NCBI GenBank assembly: GCA_046094825.1
Contig: JBJTIF010000126.1
Coordinates: forward strand, 10,242-74,241
From: JBJTIF01 sp046094825
Lineage (GTDB): Bacteria > Actinomycetota > UBA4738 > HRBIN12
Reading direction: 5' to 3'
DNA: 64,000 nt
Of the stretch, positions 38,060-46,130 are shown in pieces. Position numbers and translations under genes: made by a program. The notes below the pieces were generated by a model that was given only the letters and a program-made list of their open reading frames with translations, was not told where the DNA came from and searched no databases. How positions within the stretch are numbered: the stretch's first letter is position 1; each line of letters opens with the position of its first letter.

Positions 38060-40306
38060 TTGGAGAGCCGGGAGCCTGCGCGCAGCGAACGCCGGGGCGG
38101 CCTCCTCGCGCGGCGCCGGGGTGACCAGGCCCCCGCACGGGCCTCGTTCGACGGGCTCCTCCAGGCGCTGAAGGCCCGCAATCCCCGCGGCGACCTCGTC
38201 CGCGTCCAGCAGGCCTACGACCTCGCGGACGCCGCCCACGCCGGCCAGCGGCGGATGTCCGGCGAGGACTACATCGAACACCCGATCGCGGTCGCCCGGA
38301 TCGTCGCCGAGCTCGGCCTCGATACGACCGCCGTCCTCGCGGCGCTCCTCCACGACACCGTCGAGGACACGCCGCTCACGCTCGAGGAGATCCGGGAAGC
38401 CTTCGGCGACGAGGTCCGCGTCCTCGTCGGCGGCCTCACGAAGCTCGATGGGATCGCGTTCCGCACCCGCGAGCATGAGCAGGCGGAGAACGTCCGGAAG
38501 ATGATGGTCGCGATGGCGGGGGACATCCGCGTCCTCCTCATCAAGCTCGCCGACCGGCTCCACAACATGCGCACGCTCGGTGCGCTCGAACCGCCCCGCC
38601 AGGAACGGATCGCCCGCGAGACGCTCGCGATCTACGCGCCGCTCGCCGACCGGCTCGGGGTCCAGCAGTGGAAGTGGGAGCTCGAGGACCTCGCGTTCAA
38701 GACGCTCCACCCCGGTCCGTACCGGGAGATCGCGCACCTCGTGGAACGCCGCCGCGAGGAGCGCCAGGAGTACGTCGACGGCCTCCTCGGCGCGATCCGC
38801 CAGCGGCTCCGCGAGGCGGGCATCAAGGCCGAGATCGACGGGCGACCGAAGCACCTGTACTCGATCTACGAGAAGATGGTGATCGGCGGCAAGGAGTTCG
38901 ACGAGATCTACGACCTCGCCGGCGTCCGCGTCCTCGTCGCCACGACCCGCGACGCCTACGGTGCGCTCGGCGCCGTCCACGCCCTGTGGAAGCCCGTCCC
39001 CGGACGGTTCAAGGACTACGTCGCGATGCCGAAGGAGAACATGTACCAGTCGCTCCACACGACGGTCGTCGGTCCCGGAGGGCGCCCGCTCGAGGTGCAG
39101 ATCCGGACGCACGAGATGCACCGGACGGCCGAGTACGGCATCGCCGCGCACTGGCGCTACAAGGAGGGGCGCGATGGCCGACGGTCGAAGGACGCCGCCG
39201 ACCTCACGTGGCTGCGGCAGATGCTCGAGTGGCTCCAGGACGCGGCCGATCCGACCGACGTCATGGAGGGGCTGCGCATCGACCTCTACGGCGGCCAGGT
39301 GTTCGTCTTCACGCCGAAGGGCGACGTCGTGAACCTCCCCGACGGGGCGACGCCGGTCGACTTCGCGTACACGATCCACACGGAGGTCGGGCACCGGACG
39401 ATGGGGGCGAAGGTGAACGGTCGCCTCGTGCCGCTCGACTACCAGCTCCGCACCGGCGACACCGTCGAGGTGCTCACATCGCGCTCGGTCGACGAGGGGC
39501 CCTCGCAGGACTGGCTCGGGTTCGTCGTCTCCCCGCGGGCGCGGACGAAGATCCGCCAGTGGTTCAGCCGCGAGCGGCGCGAGGACGCGCTCGAGGAGGG
39601 GCGCGACGCGCTCCAGCGCCTCCTGCGCAAGCAGCACCTCCCCGTGCGCCGGCTCGCGACCGACGCCGCACTGCGGACGGTCGCCGCCGACCTCGGGTTC
39701 CCCGACGTCGACGCGCTCCACATCGCGGTCGGCGAGGGCGCGGTCTCGCCGCAGTCGGTCCTCGCGCGGATGACGCGCGATGCGAACGAGACCGCGGAGG
39801 AGGAGACCGCCGAGGTTCCGCTCGCTCGGCCCGTCGACCTCGAGCGCACGCGCGGGACCTCGAGCGTCGTCGTCCCCGGCGACGAGGACGTGTGGGTGCG
39901 CCTCGCGCGCTGCTGCACGCCCGTGCCCGGCGACGAGATCCTCGGGTTCGTCACCCGCGGGGCCGGCGTCTCGGTCCACCGCACCGACTGCCCGAACGCC
40001 GTCGCGCTCCGCGGGCAGCCCGAGCGCCTCATGCCGGTGTCCTGGCGGGCCGGGCGATCGACGTCCTTCGTCGTCGCGGTCGCGGTCGAGGCGCTCGACC
40101 GGACCCGGCTGCTCTCCGACGTCGCGATGGCCCTGTCGGACCACCACGTGAACATCCTGTCGGCGACCTCGACCGTCCGCAAGGACCGGACGACGACCCT
40201 GCGGTTCACCTTCGAGCTCGCCGACATCGCGCACCTCGCCGGCCTCCTCGCGGCGGTGCGCAAGGTGGACAACGTGTACGACGCGTACCGCATCGTGCCC
40301 CGCTGA
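38060..40306 (+). CDS. relA: Bifunctional (p)ppGpp synthetase/hydrolase Rel
   Basis: Rel makes and degrades the stringent alarmone. The 748 residues begin at a TTG placed seven bases after GGAGGGAG. The N-terminal hydrolase HD domain has LLHDTVEDT and KLADRLHNMRT, so hydrolysis should be active. The synthetase domain has GRPKHLYSIYEKM and MPKENMYQSLHTTV. TGS (VFVFTPKGDVVNLPDGATPVDFAY region), zinc-finger-like RCCTPVPGDEI and C-terminal ACT domains follow. The TTG start may keep expression low. Confidence 0.95.
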   Translation: MESREPARSERRGGLLARRRGDQAPARASFDGLLQALKARNPRGDLVRVQQAYDLADAAHAGQRRMSGEDYIEHPIAVARIVAELGLDTTAVLAALLHDTVEDTPLTLEEIREAFGDEVRVLVGGLTKLDGIAFRTREHEQAENVRKMMVAMAGDIRVLLIKLADRLHNMRTLGALEPPRQERIARETLAIYAPLADRLGVQQWKWELEDLAFKTLHPGPYREIAHLVERRREERQEYVDGLLGAIRQRLREAGIKAEIDGRPKHLYSIYEKMVIGGKEFDEIYDLAGVRVLVATTRDAYGALGAVHALWKPVPGRFKDYVAMPKENMYQSLHTTVVGPGGRPLEVQIRTHEMHRTAEYGIAAHWRYKEGRDGRRSKDAADLTWLRQMLEWLQDAADPTDVMEGLRIDLYGGQVFVFTPKGDVVNLPDGATPVDFAYTIHTEVGHRTMGAKVNGRLVPLDYQLRTGDTVEVLTSRSVDEGPSQDWLGFVVSPRARTKIRQWFSRERREDALEEGRDALQRLLRKQHLPVRRLATDAALRTVAADLGFPDVDALHIAVGEGAVSPQSVLARMTRDANETAEEETAEVPLARPVDLERTRGTSSVVVPGDEDVWVRLARCCTPVPGDEILGFVTRGAGVSVHRTDCPNAVALRGQPERLMPVSWRAGRSTSFVVAVAVEALDRTRLLSDVAMALSDHHVNILSATSTVRKDRTTTLRFTFELADIAHLAGLLAAVRKVDNVYDAYRIVPR

Positions 40307-40362
40307 GGACCGGCGCGCCGGCCGCGGGTCGGCGGGTCCCCGGGCGGCACGGGGCCCCGCGA

Positions 40363-40368
40363 TACGAT
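40363..40368 (+). promoter_or_regulatory. -10 element of the MBL-fold gene
   Basis: TACGAT ends nine bases before the ATG at 40378, with no ribosome site between; probably leaderless or nearly so. Confidence 0.45.
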
Positions 40369-40377
40369 GCCCGCCTC

Positions 40378-40995
40378 ATGTGGATCGACGTGTTCTCCGA
40401 CAACTCCTTCGAGACGAACTGCTGGCTCATCGCGGCCGAGGGGAGCGACGACGCGGTCGTCGTCGACCCCGGCTTCTCGCCCGCCCGGGTCCGCCGGATG
40501 CTCGAGGCCGAGGGGAAGCGCCCGGTCGCCGTGCTCGCGACCCACGGTCACTTCGACCACGTCGGGGCGGCGGCGGAGTTCTGCGGGGAGGACCTCCCGT
40601 TCCACATCCACGAAGCGGATGCCCCGGCGCTCATCGACCCCGCCGCGTGGGGGGCGGGCTACGAGACGCCGCCGGTCCCGGTCCGGGAGGTCCGCACGGT
40701 CGTGGACGGCGACGTCCTCACGTTCGCGGGCTTCCGGATCGAGGTCGTCCACACGCCGGGCCACACGCCGGGGTCGGTCCTGTACCGGACGGACGGCTGG
40801 GTCCTCTCCGGCGACGTCGTGTTCGCCGGTGCGATCGGCCGCAGCGACTTCCCGAACTCCTCGGCGAGCGCGATGGACGCGAGCCTCGCGCGCTTCCTCG
40901 AGCTCCCCGACCCGTTGCCGGTGCTCCCCGGACACGGCCCGCGGACGACGGTCGGTCGCGAGCGCACGTCGAACCCGTACCTGCGGGGCCGTTGA
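40378..40995 (+). CDS. MBL-fold metallohydrolase (glyoxalase II-like)
   Basis: This 205-residue protein has the zinc motif THGHFDHVGA, further ligands in HTPGHTPGS and SGDVVFAGAIGRSDF, and the terminal His in LPGHGPRTTVG. Mycobacteria carry a homologue between relA and hisS (Rv2581c-type, annotated glyoxalase II). The actual thioester or other substrate is not shown by sequence. The stop overlaps the hisS ATG. Confidence 0.9.
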   Translation: MWIDVFSDNSFETNCWLIAAEGSDDAVVVDPGFSPARVRRMLEAEGKRPVAVLATHGHFDHVGAAAEFCGEDLPFHIHEADAPALIDPAAWGAGYETPPVPVREVRTVVDGDVLTFAGFRIEVVHTPGHTPGSVLYRTDGWVLSGDVVFAGAIGRSDFPNSSASAMDASLARFLELPDPLPVLPGHGPRTTVGRERTSNPYLRGR

Positions 40996-42252
40996 TGGAC
41001 CTCGCGCCGCCCCGCGGCACCGACGATCTCCTGCCTCCGCGATCGGACGCGATGCTCGGGCTCTACGACGCCGCCCACGACGCCGCCCGGCTCCGCGGGT
41101 TCCGCTACGTCGAGACGCCGACGTTCGAGCACACGGAGCTCTTCGCGCGGACCTCGGGCGACACGTCGGACGTCGTCACGAAGGAGATGTACACGTTCGA
41201 CGATCAGGGCGGACGCTCGATGACGCTCCGACCGGAGTCCACCGCCGCGGTCGTCCGCGCCTACCTCGCCAACGCGCACGACCTCGGGGCGACGTTCCGC
41301 GGGTACTACGTCCACACGAACTTCCGGCACGCGCGTCCCCAGGCGGGCCGGCTGCGCGAGTTCCGCGTGTTCGGCGCCGAGATCCTCGGCTCCGCCTCGC
41401 CCGAGGCCGACGTCGAGGTGATCGCGATGGCGGACGCGTTCCTCCGCGCGCGCGGGCTCACCCGCACCGCGCTCCACGTGAACTCGATCGGCGATCCCGC
41501 GTGTCGCCCCGCGTACCGGGCTGCGCTCGTCGCGCACCTCGCCCCGCACGCCGATGCCTTCGACGAGGACTGCCGCGCCCGGCTCGAGGCGAACCCCCTC
41601 CGCGTCCTCGACTGCAAGGTCGACCGAGATCATCCCGCGGTGCGCTCCGCGCCCGCGATCACCGACCACCTCTGCGCCGACTGCCGCGCGCACCTCGAGG
41701 GCGTCCGCGCGGGCCTCGCCGCCGCCGGGATCTCCTGGACCGAGGACCCCCGGCTCGTCCGCGGGCTCGACTACTACACGCGGACGGCCTTCGAGTTCGT
41801 GTCCGACGCGCTCCCCGCGGCGCAGGCCACCGTGTGCGGCGGCGGGCGCTACGACGGGCTCGCCGAGGTGCTCGGCGGCGCCGACACGCCCGGCGTGGGC
41901 TTCGGCATGGGTCTCGACCGCGTGCTCCTCGCCCTCGAGGGGGAGGGGCTCGCGTGGCCACCGCCGCGCGCGCCGCGCGTGTTCGTCGTCGCGGTCGGCG
42001 CAGGTGCGCGCGGCGGCGGCCACGCTCCTCACCGACCTCCGCGCGGCCGGTGTCGCGGCGACCGCGGCGCTCGAGGATCGGCCGGTGAAGGCGCAGTTCA
42101 AGATGGCCGATCGCGTGGGCGCATCCGTCGCCGCCGTCGTCGGCGAGCGCGAGGCCGCCGAGGGCGTCGTCACGATCCACCGCCTCGACGACGGCACCGA
42201 GCGGACCGTCCCGCGCGCCGCCGCCGTCGCCGAGCTCGGGGGGTCCGCGTGA
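40995..42252 (+). CDS. hisS: Histidine--tRNA ligase, frameshifted near its C-terminal domain
   Basis: HisRS charges tRNA-His. The class II core reads cleanly from the ATG at 40995: PRGTDDLLP, TLRPESTAAVVRAYL, GLDYYTRTAFEF and GVGFGMGLDRVL. At 41997-42006 the frame changes. The anticodon-binding domain continues as AQVRAAAATLLTDLRAAGVAA to the stop at 42252 in another frame. Alignment to relatives fits loss of two bases in a GC dinucleotide run (ggcgca). Because hisS is essential, a sequencing or assembly error is more likely than a real lesion. Confidence 0.85.
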
Positions 42253-44059
42253 GCGGACGGGCGACCGCGATGCGCACGCACACGTGCGGCGCCCTCCGCG
42301 CGACCGACGCCGGCGCCGAGGTCGTCCTCTGCGGGTGGGTCGCCCGACGGCGCGACCACGGTGGCGTGACGTTCATCGACCTCCGCGACCGCGAGGGCAT
42401 CACGCAGCTCGTGTTCCATCCCGACGAGGAGCCCGCGGCCCACGAGGCCGCCCAGGGGCTTCGGGGTGAATGGGTCGTCCGCGTCGTCGGCACGGTGCGG
42501 CCGCGGAAGGAGGGCACCGTGAACCCGGGCTCGCGACCGGGGAGATCGAGGTCGCGGCGACGTCCGTCGTGGTGCTCGCCGCCGCGGACACGCCACCGTT
42601 CCCGATCGAGGACCGGATCGACGCGGACGAGCTCCTGCGACTCAGGTACCGCTACCTCGACCTCCGTCGACCGGAGATGACGCGGGTCCTCGCGATGCGC
42701 GCGCGGATCAACGCGATCGTCCGTGAGGAGATGGAGGCCGCGGGGTTCCTCGAGGTCGAGACGCCGATCCTCACCCGGAGCACCCCGGAGGGGGCGCGGG
42801 ACTTCCTCGTCCCGTCGCGGTTGTTCCCCGGCACGTTCTACGCGCTCCCGCAGTCCCCGCAGCAGCTGAAGCAGCTCCTCATGGTCGCGGGACAGGACCG
42901 CTACTACCAGCTCGTGCGCTGCCTCCGCGACGAGGCGCTCCGCGCCGACCGCGGGCTCGAGTTCACGCAGCTCGACATCGAGATGTCGTTCATCGACGAG
43001 GAGGACGTCTTCGCGCTCATCGAGCCGCTCATGGCGCGGATCGTCCGCGAGACCACCGGGACGGAGGTCGCGACGCCGTTCCCGCGGATGACCTACGACG
43101 AGATGCTCGCGCGCTTCGGCTCGGACAAGCCCGACCTCCGCTACGGCATGGAACTCGCCGACGTGTCGGCGGCGTTCGCCTCGACCGGGTTCCAGGCGTT
43201 CGCCGGGGCCCTCACGAAGGGGTGCGTCATCAAGGCGCTCGCCGCCCCGGGTGGGGCGGCCCTCTCGCGGAAGGAACTCGACGAGCTCGTGCAGGACGCG
43301 AAAGGACGGGGTGCCTCCGGGCTCGTGTGGATCGCCGTCGAGGAGTCGGGGGTCCGCTCGCCGGTCGAGAAGCACCTGTCCGCCGCGGAGGTCGCGGCGC
43401 TCCGCGACGCGACCGGCGCCGGGGTCGGCGACCTCATCCTCGTCGTCGCGGATCCCGTCGATCGCGCGAACGTCGCGCTCGACGGCCTCCGCCGTCGCCT
43501 CGCCGCGCGGCTCGACCTCGTCCCCGCGGACACGTGGGCCTTCTGCTGGCAGGTGCGGCCGCCGCTCTTCGAGTGGAGCGAGGAGGAGGGGAAGTGGGTG
43601 TCGGTGCACCACCCGTTCACCTCGCCGGTCGACGACGACGACCTCGACCCCGCGACCGCGAAGGCGCGCGCGTACGACCTCGTCCTGAACGGCTTCGAGC
43701 TCGGCGGCGGGAGCATCCGGATCCACCGCCCCGACGTCCAGCGGCGCGTCTTCGAGATCCTCGGGCTCGCCCCCGAGCAGATCGACGAGCAGTTCGGCCA
43801 CCTCCTCACGGCCTTCCGGTACGGGGTGCCCCCGCACGGCGGCGTCGCGTTCGGGATCGACCGGCTCGTCATGCTCATGGCCGGCAAGGACGCGATCCGC
43901 GACGTCACGGCCTTCCCGAAGGCGCAGTCGGGTGCCGACCCGCTCACCGGCGCGCCCGCCGCGGCCGACGACGCGCAGCTGCGCGAGCTCGGCATCCGCC
44001 TCGTCGCGCCACCCGCTCCGCCGAACGCCGAACCCACGAGCGCCCCGAAGGAGGCCTGA
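42249..44059 (+). CDS. aspS: Aspartate--tRNA(Asp/Asn) ligase, frameshifted near residue 93
   Basis: AspRS charges tRNA-Asp, and often tRNA-Asn in bacteria lacking AsnRS. The GTG overlapping the hisS stop gives the OB-fold domain (CGWVARRRDHGGVTFIDLRDREG); the ATG at 42270 is an alternative start. At 42527-42529 a G is missing from the run in ccgggctc. Restoring it joins VNPG to LATGEIEV and continues in frame 2. The core then reads FLEVETPILTRSTPEGARDFLVPSR, the GAD domain and GVAFGIDRLVMLMAG. Essentiality argues for a homopolymer sequence error. Confidence 0.88.
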
Positions 44060-44061
44060 GG

Positions 44062-44448
44062 ATGCTCACCGACGACGATCGCGCGTTCCTCCGCGCACCG
44101 AACTTCGCCCACCTCGCGACGCTCCGTGAGGACGGGACACCCCAGGTGTCGGTCGTGTGGATCGACACCGACGGGGACCACGTCCTCGTGAACAGCGCGC
44201 GCGGACGCGTGAAGGATCGCAACATCGCGCGGGACCCGCGCGTCGCGGTGTCGGTCCATCGCCAGGACGACCCGTACGCGACGATCGCCGTCGACGGGGT
44301 CGTCGACGGCGAGGTGACCGGCCCGGAGGCCGACGCGCACATCGACGCGCTCTCCCGCGCCTACACGGGGAAGCCGTGGACCTCGACCGAGGGCCAGGTC
44401 CGTGTGATCTGGCGCATCCGGCCGACCCGGGTGGTCCGCCACACGTGA
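44062..44448 (+). CDS. PPOX-class F420/flavin-dependent oxidoreductase
   Basis: This 128-residue split-barrel protein resembles the pyridoxamine-phosphate-oxidase-like family that binds F420 or FMN. FAHLATLREDGTPQVSVVWIDTDGD and VKDRNIARDPRVAVSV are the typical cofactor-pocket strands. Such proteins are abundant in Actinobacteria and some Chloroflexota that make F420. The start is an ATG two bases after aspS. Its stop overlaps rarA. Confidence 0.85.
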   Translation: MLTDDDRAFLRAPNFAHLATLREDGTPQVSVVWIDTDGDHVLVNSARGRVKDRNIARDPRVAVSVHRQDDPYATIAVDGVVDGEVTGPEADAHIDALSRAYTGKPWTSTEGQVRVIWRIRPTRVVRHT

Positions 44449-45671
44449 GCGAGGTGCCGCTCGCGGCGCGGATGCGCCCGCGGACGTTCGACGAGTACGT
44501 CGGGCAGGCGCACCTCATCGGACCGGGCCGTGCGCTCACGCGCATCCTCGAGGGGGGGAACCTCCCCTCGGTGATCCTCTGGGGACCCGCGGGGACCGGG
44601 AAGACGACGCTCGCGCACCTGCTCGCGGAGGCGGTCGGGGCCGAGCTCCGGGAACTCTCCGCGGTGAGCTCGGGCGTCGCCGACGCGCGCAAGGTGATCG
44701 AGCGCGCGGGAGGGATGTTCCGCACGGTCCTGTTCGTCGACGAGGTCCACCGGTGGAGCAAGGCGCAGCAGGACGTCCTGCTGCCCGCCGTCGAGGCGGG
44801 GCAGGTGACGCTCATCGGTGCGACGACGGAGAACCCGTTCTCCTCGCTGAACACGCCGCTCCTGTCGCGCTGCCTGCTCCTGCGGCTCGAGCCGCTCACC
44901 GTCGAGGAGCTCCGTTCGCTGCTCGCGCGTGCGCTCCTCGACGCCGCCCGCGGCCTCGGACGCCTCGGGGTGCGTGCGACCGACGATGCGCTCGAGCACC
45001 TCGCCGAGGCCGCGGGCGGCGACGCGCGGATCGCCCTCACCGGCCTCGAGGCCGCCGCGCTCGCGGTGGGTCGAGACGGCGAGATCACCCGCGAGGTCGC
45101 CGAGGACGCGATCCAGCGCAAGGCGATCGTCTACGACCGCGCGGGCGACGCGCACTACGACGTCATCTCCGCGTTCATCAAGAGCATCCGCGGCTCGGAT
45201 CCGGATGCCGCGCTCTTCTGGCTCGCGCGGATGCTCGCAGGTGGCGAGGACCCGCGGTTCATCGCGCGCCGCATGATCGTCCACGCGTCGGAGGACATCG
45301 GTCTCGCCGATCCGCGCGCGCTCCTCGTCGCCACCGCCGCCGCGCAGGCCGTCGAGTACGTCGGGCTCCCCGAGGCGCGGATCAACCTCGCGGAGGCCGC
45401 GATCTACCTCGCGCGCGCCCCGAAGTCGAACAGCGTCATCGTCGCGATCGGACGCGCGGAGGCCGACGCGGCGTCCTCGGAGCCGGTCCCGCGCCACCTC
45501 CGCGACGCCCACGGGCCGGGCGCGCGGCAGCTCGGGCACGGCGAGGGCTACCGCTACCCGCACGACCACCCGGGCCACCGGGTCGACCAGGAGTACCTCC
45601 CGGCGCGCTTCTCCGGGGCGACGTACTACGTGCCCTCGGGGGAGGGGGAGGAGACCCCGGAGGCACCGTGA
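44445..45671 (+). CDS. rarA: Replication-associated recombination protein A (RarA/MgsA)
   Basis: RarA is a clamp-loader-like AAA+ ATPase acting at stalled forks. The 408 residues contain LAARMRPRTFDEYVGQAHLIG, Walker A GPAGTGKTTLA, Walker B LFVDEVHRWSKAQQD (where many relatives have HRFNKAQQD) and GATTENPFSSLNTPLLSRC. The C-terminal domain has DPDAALFWLARML and LPRHLRDAH-like sequence, then a short acidic tail. It starts at a GTG overlapping the previous stop. Confidence 0.94.
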   Translation: MSEVPLAARMRPRTFDEYVGQAHLIGPGRALTRILEGGNLPSVILWGPAGTGKTTLAHLLAEAVGAELRELSAVSSGVADARKVIERAGGMFRTVLFVDEVHRWSKAQQDVLLPAVEAGQVTLIGATTENPFSSLNTPLLSRCLLLRLEPLTVEELRSLLARALLDAARGLGRLGVRATDDALEHLAEAAGGDARIALTGLEAAALAVGRDGEITREVAEDAIQRKAIVYDRAGDAHYDVISAFIKSIRGSDPDAALFWLARMLAGGEDPRFIARRMIVHASEDIGLADPRALLVATAAAQAVEYVGLPEARINLAEAAIYLARAPKSNSVIVAIGRAEADAASSEPVPRHLRDAHGPGARQLGHGEGYRYPHDHPGHRVDQEYLPARFSGATYYVPSGEGEETPEAP

Positions 45672-45687
45672 GCCCGATGGGGCGGGG

Positions 45688-45693
45688 TATCAT
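45688..45693 (+). promoter_or_regulatory. -10 element upstream of the DUF948 gene
   Basis: TATCAT lies 45 bases before the ATG. AAGGAG (45728-45733) is the ribosome site, so this transcript has a leader. Confidence 0.4.
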
Positions 45694-45738
45694 GCCCCCG
45701 CAGCGCCCCGCACCGCTTCCCCGACCCAAGGAGCGCAG

Positions 45739-46089
45739 ATGGGATCCCTCGACGGCGGCGACATCGCCCTCATCATCCTCGCGGCCTTCTGGGGCCTGCT
45801 CGTCCTCTTCCTCTGCGTCGTCCTGCTGAACGCGTTCCGCGTCCTCGAGAGCGTGAAGCTCCTCATCGACGGGGTGCGCCAGGAGACCGTCCCGCTCCTC
45901 GGCGAGGTGAAGGGGTCCGTCGAACGCGCGAACCGCGAACTCGACCGCGTCGACGGGGTGCTCGAATCCGCGGGCCGCGTCGCGAAGCAGGTCGAGGACG
46001 CGGTGACCGGGCCGCTCGCGAAGCTCATCTCGCTCGGCGCCGGCCTCTCGCGCGCGTTCGACCGCGATCGCGACCGCGATCGCGCCTGA
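45739..46089 (+). CDS. DUF948-like membrane-anchored coiled-coil protein
   Basis: This 116-residue protein has one N-terminal membrane helix (about residues 9-31) and then a helical region with heptad character (VRQETVPLLGEVKGSVERANRELDRVDGVLESAGRVAKQVEDAV). The C-terminus is a short Asp-Arg repeat encoded by a repeated gatcgcgacc unit. DUF948 proteins of this type precede alaS in many Actinobacteria. The function is unknown; an anchored coiled coil suggests scaffolding. Confidence 0.82.
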   Translation: MGSLDGGDIALIILAAFWGLLVLFLCVVLLNAFRVLESVKLLIDGVRQETVPLLGEVKGSVERANRELDRVDGVLESAGRVAKQVEDAVTGPLAKLISLGAGLSRAFDRDRDRDRA

Positions 46090-46117
46090 GCGTCCGGGTC
46101 CGATGCGGACCCCCCGC

Positions 46118-46123
46118 TAGACT
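46118..46123 (+). promoter_or_regulatory. -10 element of leaderless alaS promoter
   Basis: TAGACT ends seven bases before the alaS ATG at 46131. No ribosome site precedes the start. Confidence 0.6.
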
Positions 46124-46130
46124 CTCGCGC

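Noticed and set aside
46064..46088. Short tandem repeat at the 3' end of the DUF948 gene (gatcgcgacc units)
   Set aside because: It encodes an in-frame Asp-Arg tail. Too short and too few copies to count as a repeat element.
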